Assembly (NCBI GenBank): GCA_947378425.1
Contig: CANCJV010000026.1
Coordinates: forward strand, 1-54,866
Origin: Synechococcaceae cyanobacterium
GTDB lineage: Bacteria; Cyanobacteriota; Cyanobacteriia; PCC-6307; Cyanobiaceae
Length of the DNA: 54,866 nt
Reading direction: 5' to 3'
This document shows positions 7,941 to 16,502 of the stretch, piece after piece. Numbering within the stretch: position 1 is the first letter of the stretch; the number at the start of each line of letters is the position of its first letter. A model generated the notes under the pieces. The model was not told the origin of the DNA and ran no database searches. It was given only the letters and a program-made list of their open reading frames with translations. The position numbers and the translations under genes are program-made.

Positions 7941-10634
7941 ATGGGCCTCTCCAGCGCCGACACGCTCGCCCCGAAGCTTGACTCGGCAACGGCCTGGAGT
8001 AGCCGCTGCCAGCGGCTGGCCGTGGTGCTGGTCGAGGCAGGCCGGGTCGCGCCCGGGCTGCGAGTCGATGGGGCTGGCCTGCTGCAGTCCCAGTGGTGGC
8101 CACTGCCCGCCGCCGAAGATCGCCCCTGGCTGGAGGCCCTGCTCGCGGCCGACGATCTCCCCAGCCAGCAGCACCTCAGTGAGGCCCTCGCCGAGGCGGT
8201 CGATCGCTGCGTGCGCCAGCGGCTGCAGGACGCGGCCGCTGGCGCCCCCCCGCCCCGGGCCCCAGGGCAGCGCCAGAAGCTGCCGGAGGCCTGGCTCGCG
8301 GCCCTGACCAGCATTGATCCCGCCTTGCCAACGGGCGGCGATCCCAGCGCCGCGGCCGGCCTGCTTGAGAAGCTTGACGCCTGGGTGCGCCAGGGGATGG
8401 CGGCCAGCGGCGATCTGCAGCTCTGCCTGCGCTGCCATGAACCGGCCGATGCTCGACGCCGCCGCTGGACCGTGGAACTGTTGCTGCGGCCGGCCGCCGA
8501 TCCCAGCCTGCTGGTGCCCCTGGCCGACTTCTGGACCGGCCGGAGTCCCTTTCCCGCCAGTGCCTTCGAGGCGGTGCTGGGCCAGCTGGGCCTGCTGGCG
8601 CGCCTGGCCCCGGAACTGGATCAGCTGTTGGAGCAGCAGGCCCCGGCCTCCCTGGAGCTGGACGAGCGGGCCCTGGTGCTCCTGGTGACCCAGCACGCCG
8701 GACGCCTGGGCGACGCCGGCTTCGCCCTGCTGCTGCCGAGCGGCCTGCGCCAGGGCCAGCGACTGGGCCTGCGGGCCCGCACCCTGGGCTCCGCGCCGGG
8801 CAAACGCGGACGAGCGGCCCCCTCCGCTGGCGGCGCCGGCCTGGATCTGTCGGCCCTGTTCCATTTCGAGTGGCAGGCGGTGCTGGGCGATCGGCCTCTC
8901 AGCGCCGCCGAACTCGAGAGCCTGCAGCGGGCCGCCGCCCTGAAGCGGCCGCTGGTGCGCCTGCGGGGCCAGTGGACCCTGCTCGATGACGTCGCCGTCG
9001 CCGGGCTGCTGCGACTGGCGGGCCAGCAGGCCCAAGCCAGCGGCGCCGCCTTGCTGCGCGGCGGCCTCGGCCTGGAACGGCTGGGCCTGCCGCCGGAGCT
9101 GGAGCTGGCCGGGGTTGGTGATTGCGGTGCGCTGGGGACCCTGCTGGCGGGAGATCTGCACCAGCGGGCCGAGGCCCTGCCCACACCGGAAGCCTTCGTG
9201 GGCGAGCTGCGGCCGTATCAGCAGCGAGGACTGGGCTGGCTGGTGTTCCTGGGGCAACTGGGGCTGGGGGCCTGCCTGGCCGACGACATGGGCCTGGGAA
9301 AAACCGCCCAGCTGATCGCCTCGCTGCTGGCCGATCCACTCACGGCGCCGACTCTGGTGGTGGCGCCGGTGACCCTGCTGGGCAACTGGCAGCGGGAGCT
9401 GGAGCGCTTTGCGCCGGGGCTGGCGGTGGCCCTGCACCACGGCCCGGAGCGGCCCCGCAGCGCCGCCGCCCTGAAGCGGGCGGTGCAAGCCCTCGGTCCC
9501 GGGGGAGTTCTGCTCAGCAGCTATGGGGTGCTCAGCCGCGACGCCGCTCTGCTGGGGTCCCAGCGCTGGGGCCGGCTGGTGTTCGACGAAGCCCAGCAGC
9601 TCAAGAACCCCTACACGGCCATGAGCCAGGCCGCCGCCTCCCTGGCCGGCGAGCGCCGCATTGCCCTCACCGGCACGCCGGTGGAGAACCGCCTCAATGA
9701 ACTCTGGGCCCTGCTGCACCTGCTCAACCCCGGCCTGCTGGGCAGCCTGGGCCAGTTCCGCCAGCGCTTCGCCATTCCGATCGAACGCGATCGCGACGCC
9801 GCCGCGGCCGAGCGGCTGCGGCGGCTCACGGCCCCGTTCCTGCTGCGACGCCTCAAGAGCGATCGCTCGGTCCTGCCCGACCTGCCGGAGAAGATCGTGC
9901 AGACCGAGCTCTGCCGGCTCAGCGAGGAACAGGCCACCCTCTATCAGGCCGTGGCCGATGAGCTGCTCGAGCAGGCCGAGGCCAGCGAGGGCATCGAACG
10001 CCAGAGTCTGGTGCTGGCCGGCCTCACCCGACTGAAGCAGGTGTGCAACCACCCCGCCCACTACCTCGACGACGGCAGCGATCTGGCGGGCCGCTCCGGC
10101 AAGCTGGCTCGCTGCGAGGAGGTGCTGGGTGCCATCCTTGAGGCCGGCGAAAAGGTGTTGCTGTTCACCCAGTACACCGCCTGGGGTGAACGGCTGGCAG
10201 CTCACCTGGCCCGCCGCTGCGGCCGTGAGCCCCTCTGGCTGCATGGCGGCCTGGCCCGCGCCAGGCGGGACGAGCTGGTGCTGCGCTTCGCCGAGGACGA
10301 GGGCCCGCCGATCTTCCTGCTATCGCTGAAAGCCGGTGGCACGGGCCTGAATCTCACGGCCGCCTCCCACGTGATCCACTACGACCTCTGGTGGAATCCG
10401 GCGGTGGAAGATCAGGCCACCGACCGGGCCCATCGCCTCGGCCAGCAGCGCAGCGTGCATGTGCACCGCCTGGTGTGCGGCGGCACGGTGGAAGAGGGCA
10501 TCGATGCCCTGATCGCCGGCAAACGGGATCTGGCCGAACGGGTGGTGGCCAGCGGTGAGCAGGCCCTCAGCAATCTCTCCAGCGAAGAGTTGCGGCAGCT
10601 GATCCGCCTGCGCGGCCCGCAGGAGAAACCATGA
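7941..10634 (+). CDS. SNF2-family helicase (HepA-like)
   Basis: An 897-residue ATP-dependent DNA translocase. The first ~400 residues form the SNF2-associated region seen in bacterial members. The SNF2 N core follows: Walker A DDMGLGKTAQ near residue 450, Walker B in the form DEAQ near 549 (FDEAQQLKNP), and the GTPVENR motif. The helicase C domain has LFTQYTAWG, the SLKAGGTGLNL motif and the arginine-finger region ATDRAHRLGQ near 830. All ATPase motifs are intact. The ATG at 7941 has GGGGGGAG about 11 bases upstream; a TTG at 7920 is less likely. The last four bases overlap the start of the SWIM gene, a pairing that is widespread in bacteria and suggests the two act together. Confidence 0.93.
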   Translation: MGLSSADTLAPKLDSATAWSSRCQRLAVVLVEAGRVAPGLRVDGAGLLQSQWWPLPAAEDRPWLEALLAADDLPSQQHLSEALAEAVDRCVRQRLQDAAAGAPPPRAPGQRQKLPEAWLAALTSIDPALPTGGDPSAAAGLLEKLDAWVRQGMAASGDLQLCLRCHEPADARRRRWTVELLLRPAADPSLLVPLADFWTGRSPFPASAFEAVLGQLGLLARLAPELDQLLEQQAPASLELDERALVLLVTQHAGRLGDAGFALLLPSGLRQGQRLGLRARTLGSAPGKRGRAAPSAGGAGLDLSALFHFEWQAVLGDRPLSAAELESLQRAAALKRPLVRLRGQWTLLDDVAVAGLLRLAGQQAQASGAALLRGGLGLERLGLPPELELAGVGDCGALGTLLAGDLHQRAEALPTPEAFVGELRPYQQRGLGWLVFLGQLGLGACLADDMGLGKTAQLIASLLADPLTAPTLVVAPVTLLGNWQRELERFAPGLAVALHHGPERPRSAAALKRAVQALGPGGVLLSSYGVLSRDAALLGSQRWGRLVFDEAQQLKNPYTAMSQAAASLAGERRIALTGTPVENRLNELWALLHLLNPGLLGSLGQFRQRFAIPIERDRDAAAAERLRRLTAPFLLRRLKSDRSVLPDLPEKIVQTELCRLSEEQATLYQAVADELLEQAEASEGIERQSLVLAGLTRLKQVCNHPAHYLDDGSDLAGRSGKLARCEEVLGAILEAGEKVLLFTQYTAWGERLAAHLARRCGREPLWLHGGLARARRDELVLRFAEDEGPPIFLLSLKAGGTGLNLTAASHVIHYDLWWNPAVEDQATDRAHRLGQQRSVHVHRLVCGGTVEEGIDALIAGKRDLAERVVASGEQALSNLSSEELRQLIRLRGPQEKP

Positions 10635-11395
10635 GCACGGCCAGGCGCAGGCGGGGCGAACCCCTGGCCTGTCAGTGGTGGTCGCAGCGGTTCACCGCGG
10701 TGCTGGAGGGCTATGGACTGGGGCCGCGGCTGGAGCGGGGCCGCCGCTACGCCCGCGGCGGGCGGGTGCAGGACCTGGTGGTGAAGGCGGGCCGACTGGA
10801 AGCCCGGGTGCAGGGTTCACGGGCGACGCCCTACCGGGTGACCATCCGCAGCGAGACGCCCGGCAAGGAGCAGTGGCGCGCCCTGGAGACGGCGTTGGCC
10901 ACGCGGCTGGGCTGGGCGGCGCGGCTGCTGGCCGGGGAGGTACCCACGGATCTGGAGGCGGCCTTCGCCGAAGCCGGTGTGGCCCTGTTCCCGCGCCGCT
11001 GGGATGACCTGAAGGTTCGCTGTGGCTGCCCGGACGATGCCGAGCCCTGCAAACACATCGCCGCCGTGCTCTATGTGTTCGCCCAGCAGCTCGATGAGGA
11101 TCCCTGGCTGCTGCTGGCCTGGCACGGCCGCGAGCGTCAGGCGCTGCTGCAGGGGCTGCGGCAGGGTGCAGCCGCGGGCGCCGGCATTGCCCCCGAAGCC
11201 CAGGCCCTGCCGCCCTGGTGGCCACCGGGATTGCGGGCCCGGCCCGACCCCCGCTGCCAGCCGCCCGATCCCCTGCCCCCCGATCCGCCGGAGCGGACCC
11301 TGCAACGCCTCGGCCCTCTGGCCTTGCCCGAAGGGCCGGCGGATCTCGAGCAACGCCTGGCAGCCCTGTACCGACAATGGCTCGGGCTGGAATGA
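10631..11395 (+). CDS. SWIM zinc-finger protein, partner of the SNF2 helicase
   Basis: A 254-residue protein. The SWIM motif CxCx(n)CxH appears as CGCPDDAEPCKH around residue 135; SWIM fingers bind DNA or protein partners and are often encoded beside SNF2 helicases. The N-terminal part (a basic stretch, then QWWSQRFTAVLEGYGLGPRL and GRRYARGGRV) is typical of these partners. The C-terminus is Pro/Leu/Arg-rich and probably flexible. The ATG overlaps the helicase stop (ATGA), implying translational coupling. Molecular role is inferred from the pairing, not shown. Confidence 0.88.
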   Translation: MSTARRRRGEPLACQWWSQRFTAVLEGYGLGPRLERGRRYARGGRVQDLVVKAGRLEARVQGSRATPYRVTIRSETPGKEQWRALETALATRLGWAARLLAGEVPTDLEAAFAEAGVALFPRRWDDLKVRCGCPDDAEPCKHIAAVLYVFAQQLDEDPWLLLAWHGRERQALLQGLRQGAAAGAGIAPEAQALPPWWPPGLRARPDPRCQPPDPLPPDPPERTLQRLGPLALPEGPADLEQRLAALYRQWLGLE

Positions 11396-11557
11396 CCCAG
11401 CGGCAACCCGCTGCGCCGGCTGGCAACAGCCGCCAGAGCCTGCACGGATCGCCCGGCAGCACCAGCCCCATCCCAACCAGAGCTGTCCCGCTCCTGCGGA
11501 GACAACCGGGGCTTGCGGCCAGCGCCCAATCTTCCTCTGACGTTGCCCACTGACGCC

Positions 11558-12898
11558 ATGGCCGCCAAGCGCACCCTCAACGCCAGCAACCTGGAAGCCC
11601 TCGGTGCCACCGCCCTCGCCGAGCTGTTGATCGAGGTGAGCAGTGGCAATGCCGTGATCCAGAGGCGCCTGCGCCTGGCTCTGGCCACGGCCGCAGGGAT
11701 CGACGACGCCACCCAGGAAGTGCGCAAGCGCCTGACCGCCATCGCCCGCTCCACCACCTTTGTGGATTCCCGCAAACGCAAGGCGCTGGTGGCCGATCTC
11801 GAGGCCCAGCAGCAGGCGATCCTCGGACCGATCGCCAGCGCCGATCCGGCCCAGGCCTATCTGCTGCTGGTGCGCTTCCTGGAGCTGGCCTGGGGGGTGA
11901 TGGAGCGCAGCTCCGACAGCACCGGCACCGTGGTGGGCCTGTTCGAGCGGGCGGCGGCGGACCTGGGGCCCCTTGCCCTGGCGGCGAAGGTGCAGCCCCA
12001 GGCCCTTGCTGAGCAGGTGGCCGATCTGCTCGCGGAGAACGGCTACGGCCCGTTCGATCAGCTCATCCCCGCCACGAAGCAGGCCCTGGGCGAAGAAGGA
12101 CTGCAGCACCTGGAGCGCACCTTCCGCGAGCGCGGCGGCCCGGATGCCTCCCACAGCCTGCGGCAGATCGCCACATGCCGCGGTGATCTGGACGCCTACC
12201 TGGCCCAGTTCAACGACTCCCAGCTCAGCTGGCCGAACACCGCCGCCGAGGTGGCGTTGCAGCTGCTGGCGGCCGGCCGGGCCGAGCAGGCCCTCGCCAC
12301 CCTCGAGCGGGCCGCCAGGGGAGCCGCCAGCTGGCATGCGCCCGAATGGGACGATGCCCACATCGCCGTACTGGAGGCCCTCGGCCGCAGCGAGGAGGCC
12401 CAGAAGGAGCGCTGGTGCTGCTTCGCCAAGCTGCTCTCGATTCCCCATCTGCGCGATTACCTCAAGCGGCTCGATAACTTCGAGGATGTGGAGGCCGAAG
12501 CGAAGGCCTTCCAGCTGGCGGAGGCCCACACCCTGCCGCTGCTGACGTTGCAGTTCCTGGTGGGCTGGGGAGCCCTGCCCAGGGCCGCCCGCTTCGTGAT
12601 CGAGAACTGGGAGCAGTGGAACGGCGAGGCCCATGCGGTGTATGGCCCGGCTGCCGAGCGCCTCAGCGCCGATCACCCCGTGGCCGCCTCGCTGCTGCTG
12701 CGGGCGATGGTGGTGGATGCCCTCAAGATGGGCAAGGCCAAGCGCTTTCGCCACGCCGCCGAGCACCTGCGCACCTGCGAGTCGCTCGATTGCCGCATTG
12801 AGGACTGGCAGGGCGTGATGCCCCACTCCGAGTTTGCGGGCCGGCTGCGGGAGAGTTTCGCGGGCAAGTGGAGCTTCTGGACGCTGCTGGAGCGCTGA
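11558..12898 (+). CDS. DUF6880 family protein
   Basis: A 446-residue, largely helical protein. The opening MAAKRTLNASNLEALG, followed by LAELLIEVSSGNAVIQRRLRLAL, IRKRL-like and FVDSRKRKALVADLEAQ segments, matches the DUF6880 pattern as I remember it. The repeats of helices that follow (LLAAGRAEQALATLERA, IAVLEALGRSEEAQKERW) look TPR-like. The family is better known from alphaproteobacteria, so its presence here may reflect transfer. The start is the ATG at 11558; a longer frame upstream lacks similarity. It is separated from the SWIM gene by 162 bases but reads the same way. No function is known to me. Confidence 0.8.
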   Translation: MAAKRTLNASNLEALGATALAELLIEVSSGNAVIQRRLRLALATAAGIDDATQEVRKRLTAIARSTTFVDSRKRKALVADLEAQQQAILGPIASADPAQAYLLLVRFLELAWGVMERSSDSTGTVVGLFERAAADLGPLALAAKVQPQALAEQVADLLAENGYGPFDQLIPATKQALGEEGLQHLERTFRERGGPDASHSLRQIATCRGDLDAYLAQFNDSQLSWPNTAAEVALQLLAAGRAEQALATLERAARGAASWHAPEWDDAHIAVLEALGRSEEAQKERWCCFAKLLSIPHLRDYLKRLDNFEDVEAEAKAFQLAEAHTLPLLTLQFLVGWGALPRAARFVIENWEQWNGEAHAVYGPAAERLSADHPVAASLLLRAMVVDALKMGKAKRFRHAAEHLRTCESLDCRIEDWQGVMPHSEFAGRLRESFAGKWSFWTLLER

Positions 12899-13088
12899 GC
12901 CTCAGTCCCGGGATCGGGAGGAGCCTGGCAGGCCCGGAATCCGTCAGCTTGCCAGTCAAGGAACGCAGGCTCGAACAGGTGGCTGCCCTCCCATCCGAGC
13001 TGGGCCAGCTGCGGCTGCAGCTGGCCGCTTCAGCGCCAGGGTCGCCCTGTCATGGCCCTGAAGAAGCCCCCTGCCGAAGGGTGCTGGG

Positions 13089-13171
<83 letters not shown>

Positions 13172-13311
13172 ACCAGTACAAATGTCCGCCCCGAAGAGCT
13201 GGCAGCTGGGATGGTGATCGCCCCGATTCGGAGCTCCCCGGACAGAACGTCCGGTGCCTGACCCTTGGGCCAAGGCTGCAGCATTATGACCTCCGCCGGC
13301 ACGCCCCAGCC

Positions 13312-14748
13312 TTGCCTCCCTCCTTCCCCCAGGCTCCAGCGCCCAGCAATCGCAGTGGCAGCGAGGCCTACGTCGATCCGGCCGATGGGGCACCGGGCCC
13401 GCGCCGACGCATGCTCTGGGCCTACGGCATGGGCGATGCCGGCACCGGCATGGCCGCCTCCCTGATCGGCTTTTATCTGTTCATCTTCTACACCTCGGCC
13501 GTGGGCATGCCGCCCTGGATGGCCGGCCTGGTGTTGATGCTGTCCCGCCTCTGGGATGCCGTCAACGATCCGATCGTCGGCTGGCTGAGTGACAAGACCA
13601 AGACTCCCTGGGGCCCACGCCTTCCCTGGATCGTCGGCAGTGCGGTGCCCCTGGGCTTCGCCATGGCGCTGATGTGGTGGCTGCCTCCCGGTGGCCTGTG
13701 GGTGAAGTTCGCGATCTTCCTGCTGATCTCGATCGTGGCCAACAGCCTCTACACCGGGGTCAACCTGCCCTACGCAGCCCTGGCGGCCGAGCTCACCACC
13801 AGTGTCTCCCTGCGCACCCGGCTCAATACAGCCCGCTTCACCGGCTCGATCATCGCCACCCTGGTGGGGGCGTTGCTGGGTGGCCTGCTGCTGCAGAACC
13901 ATGCCGATCCGGCCAGCTACTGGCGCGTCGGCGTGCTCTCCGGGGTGATCATCACCGTCGCCACCTTGCTCTGCAGCTGGGGCCTGGCCCCCCTGGCCAG
14001 AAACTGCCAGACCCCCACCAGCGAACGCGGCAGCACCCGCCGCCTGCTCAGGCGGGTGCGCAACAACGGCCGCTTCCTGATGGTGCTGGGCCTCTACCTG
14101 CTGCTGTGGTGCGCCCTGCAGTTGATGCAGACCGCCGCCCTGATCTATCTGCCGGTGGTGATGCACCTGCCGGAAAGCTGGAGCAACTGGATCCTGATGC
14201 CCTTCATCCTCAGCAGCCTGGGGGGACTGTGGATCTGGAATCTGGTCTCCCAGCGCCTGGGCCGCATCCGCGCCCTGCATTGGGGCTCAACGCTGTGGAT
14301 GGCCGGCTGCCTGGCAGCCATGATGCTGCCACCACTCGATGCCGCCGTGCATCCCACCGGCTCCCTCGCCAACGGGGTGAGGCTGATCCTGCTGGTGATG
14401 ACGATCGTGATTTCCGGTCTCGGCGCCGCCACCGCCTATCTGATCCCCTGGTCCCTGTTGCCGGATGCCATCGACGTCGATCCAGAAAAACCCGCCGGAC
14501 AGTACAGCGCCTGGATGGTGTTCACCCAGAAGATCTGCATTAGCTTCGCCCTCTTCTTCTTCGGCAACCTGATGAGCCTGAGTGGATACCAGGCCAGGCT
14601 GGAGATCGTGCAACCCACCAGCGCCCTGGTGGCGATCCGGCTCTGCATGGGCCTGATACCCGCTCTGCTGATCGCCCTAGGGCTGATCGTGATGCGGCGC
14701 TGGCCGGAACGGGGCCTGCATCAGCTGCGGGCCGGAGCCCAGCCATGA
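13312..14748 (+). CDS. MFS transporter, GPH (sugar:cation symporter) type
   Basis: A membrane protein of up to 478 residues with about 12 hydrophobic segments. The opening WAYGMGDAGTGMAASLIGFYLFIFYT and the signature SRLWDAVNDPIVGWLSDKT followed by WGPRLPWI are those of the glycoside-pentoside-hexuronide family (MelB-like), which couple sugar uptake to a cation. The Asp pair in WDAVNDP matches the cation-site region of the family. The start is uncertain: TTG at 13312 gives a basic N-terminus; the ATG at 13411 (MLWAYG) gives a MelB-like short one. Neither has a clear ribosome-binding site. The stop overlaps the MlaE-type gene by four bases. The substrate cannot be told. Confidence 0.85.
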   Translation: MPPSFPQAPAPSNRSGSEAYVDPADGAPGPRRRMLWAYGMGDAGTGMAASLIGFYLFIFYTSAVGMPPWMAGLVLMLSRLWDAVNDPIVGWLSDKTKTPWGPRLPWIVGSAVPLGFAMALMWWLPPGGLWVKFAIFLLISIVANSLYTGVNLPYAALAAELTTSVSLRTRLNTARFTGSIIATLVGALLGGLLLQNHADPASYWRVGVLSGVIITVATLLCSWGLAPLARNCQTPTSERGSTRRLLRRVRNNGRFLMVLGLYLLLWCALQLMQTAALIYLPVVMHLPESWSNWILMPFILSSLGGLWIWNLVSQRLGRIRALHWGSTLWMAGCLAAMMLPPLDAAVHPTGSLANGVRLILLVMTIVISGLGAATAYLIPWSLLPDAIDVDPEKPAGQYSAWMVFTQKICISFALFFFGNLMSLSGYQARLEIVQPTSALVAIRLCMGLIPALLIALGLIVMRRWPERGLHQLRAGAQP

Positions 14749-15494
14749 GGGCACCCCGCTGGCTGCAGCGTCTGGGCAGCAGCCTGATGATCGGCGGCCA
14801 GGCCGTCAGTGCCATCGCCCGCGGCCGCATCGGCGTCAACGATCTGTTGCAGGAATTGCTGGAGGCCGGCCCCGGCAGCTTTCTGATCGTGCTGATCACC
14901 GGCTTGGCGGCCGGCACGGTGTTCAACATCCAGGTGGCGGCTGAACTGTCCAAACAGGGGGCGAATGCAGCGATCGGCGGCCTGCTGGCGCTTGGTCTGG
15001 CGCGCGAGATCGCACCCCTGCTCACCGCCACCCTGCTCACCGGCAAGGTGGCCACCGCCTATGCGGCCCAGCTCGGAACCATGAAGGTGACCGAGCAGAT
15101 CGACGCGATCACGATGCTGCGCACCGACCCGGTGGAATATCTGGTGGTGCCCAGGGTGCTGGCGATGGTGGTGATGTCACCGGTGCAGTGCCTGCTGTTC
15201 TTCTGGGTGGCGATCTGGTCGGGCCAGATGAGCAGCACCATCCTCTACAGCGTGCCGCCGGCGGTGTTCTGGAACTCGGTGCGCACCTGGATGGAGCCCA
15301 ATGACCTGCCCTCGATGATGCTCAAGGCCCTGGTCTTCGGCCTGCTGATCGCCGTCCTGGCCTGCGGCTGGGGCCTGACCACCCGCGGCGGTCCCAAGGA
15401 GGTGGGCACCAGCACCACCGGCGCCGTGGTGATGATCCTGGTGACCGTGGCCCTGGTGGATGTGGTGCTCACCCAGGTGCTGTTCGGCAAGTGA
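14745..15494 (+). CDS. MlaE/TGD1-type ABC transporter permease
   Basis: A 249-residue permease of the MlaE family, which moves phospholipids or related lipids between membranes with an MCE protein and an ATPase. The hallmark region ALGLAREIAPLLTATLLTGKVATAYAAQLGTMKVTEQIDAI is intact around residues 85-125, and five hydrophobic segments are visible. The ATG overlaps the stop of the MFS gene, so translation is coupled. Neither the ATPase nor the MCE subunit lies in the window. DUF3119 and DUF3086 follow, as in other Synechococcus genomes to my recollection. Confidence 0.92.
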   Translation: MRAPRWLQRLGSSLMIGGQAVSAIARGRIGVNDLLQELLEAGPGSFLIVLITGLAAGTVFNIQVAAELSKQGANAAIGGLLALGLAREIAPLLTATLLTGKVATAYAAQLGTMKVTEQIDAITMLRTDPVEYLVVPRVLAMVVMSPVQCLLFFWVAIWSGQMSSTILYSVPPAVFWNSVRTWMEPNDLPSMMLKALVFGLLIAVLACGWGLTTRGGPKEVGTSTTGAVVMILVTVALVDVVLTQVLFGK

Positions 15495-15623
15495 AACCGG
15501 CGCGATCCACCCCTGGAGCCAGGAGGGGAACCATGCCTCTGGCGGCCCCTCCATTCTGCTTGGATCAGTTCCGGCAACGTCACCGCTGAACACTCCGCGC
15601 TGGCACGCCTGCTGGCCAGCGCA

Positions 15624-15669
15624 CCACCGCCAGCGGGCCCCATCCGGAGCTGGGGCCCGCTGGCGGTGG
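15624..15669. repeat. Perfect 18-bp inverted repeat (hairpin)
   Basis: The left arm 15624-15641 (CCACCGCCAGCGGGCCCC) and right arm 15652-15669 are exact complements, with a 10-base loop ATCCGGAGCT. The stem is almost wholly G-C, so it should be very stable in RNA from either strand. No T-tract follows. Confidence 0.9.
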
Positions 15670-15818
15670 CGGGAGAGCTGCTGCTGATCCCTCGCCTGCG
15701 GGTGGTCGGCCAGCGCCACCTCCTTCGTCGCCAACGTCCCACAGGACTCAATTCCCCGGACCCTTGCCTGGTGTTGGCACGGCCAAGGGCTTTGGCGCGG
15801 CCACGACCTTCGGCTTCA

Positions 15819-15852
15819 GCCGCCGGCTGCGCAACCCCACGCAGCCGGCGGC
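15819..15852. repeat. Perfect 13-bp inverted repeat (hairpin)
   Basis: The left arm 15819-15831 (GCCGCCGGCTGCG) and right arm 15840-15852 (CGCAGCCGGCGGC) are exact complements around an 8-base loop CAACCCCA. It lies about 150 bases after the first hairpin and 150 before the DUF3119 start. Confidence 0.9.
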
Positions 15853-16001
15853 GCCCTGGCCTGAAACCTGACCATTCTGGGCGCCTTGTCACCGCTGGGC
15901 CAGCTACGCCTGACACCTGAGCAAGCCTGATTCCGCCAGAGCCATCGGCCCCAGCGGCGGCCTCTTGTTGTAGATCAGGTCCTGTCGATCAGACACAAGC
16001 C

Positions 16002-16502
16002 GTGGCCACCAACGACCAAGCCGGGTCTCCAGACGAACTGCCAACCACTCCAGCGGATTCGGAACCGGCCTCCTCGGCGGCCGAGGCTGTCGCCACCAGC
16101 GCTGTGAGCGTCGACGTCAGCCTGGAGCCCCGCTTCTGGGTGCCCCTGGGCGTGACCCTGCTGGGGCCCGCTTGCCTGGTGGTCTCTCCCCTGTGGAGTG
16201 GCGTGCGCTGGCTCACCCTGGCCCTGGTGCTGTTCGGCGGCTTTCTGCTGCTTCAGGCCCGCACGCTGCGGCTGGAGTTCGCCTCGGCAGATCTGGTGGT
16301 CTGGCGAGGCGCGAAGGAGATCCGTCGCTTCCCCTATGCCAGCTGGATCAGCTGGACGCTGTTCTGGCCGCCGTTGCCGGTGCTGTTCTATTTCAGGGAA
16401 GAGCGCAGCATCCATTTCCTGCCGGTACTGTTCGACGCCAGCAGCCTGCGCCAGCAACTGCAGCTGCGCCTGAGCCATCTGGCCCCTGCCCCGACGCCAT
16501 GA
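16002..16502 (+). CDS. DUF3119 family membrane protein
   Basis: A 166-residue protein of a cyanobacteria/plastid family of unknown role. About 45 disordered, Ala/Ser/Thr/Pro-rich residues precede two adjacent hydrophobic helices (VPLGVTLLGPACLVVSPLW and WLTLALVLFGGFLLLQA). The C-terminal half (LRLEFASADLVVW, REERSIHFLPVLFD) is a beta-rich PH-like domain. The start is a GTG at 16002; the long hydrophilic leader makes this start uncertain. The stop overlaps the next ATG (ATGA), so the two products are probably made in equal amounts. Confidence 0.82.
   Translation: MATNDQAGSPDELPTTPADSEPASSAAEAVATSAVSVDVSLEPRFWVPLGVTLLGPACLVVSPLWSGVRWLTLALVLFGGFLLLQARTLRLEFASADLVVWRGAKEIRRFPYASWISWTLFWPPLPVLFYFREERSIHFLPVLFDASSLRQQLQLRLSHLAPAPTP

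Larger units (their letters stand above)
15495..16001. other. 507-base intergenic region with two long perfect hairpins
   Basis: No convincing reading frame is seen on either strand. It contains two strong inverted repeats, listed separately (15624-15669 and 15819-15852). Neither is followed by a T-run, so they are not ordinary intrinsic terminators. The promoter for the DUF3119-DUF3086 pair should be in the last 100 bases or so. Confidence 0.7.

Noticed and set aside
5804-8314. An 836-codon open frame on the minus strand
   Set aside because: It is antisense to glgX and is a by-product of high GC and third-position bias; its residues (Gln/His/Ala/Gly-rich, no domains) do not look like a protein.
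7899-10244. A 781-codon minus-strand frame
   Set aside because: Antisense to the SNF2 helicase, whose motifs are all intact; Gln/Gly-rich composition of the frame is typical of such shadows.
10817-12826. A 669-codon minus-strand frame
   Set aside because: Antisense to the SWIM and DUF6880 genes; Gly/Gln/His-rich, with no recognisable domain.
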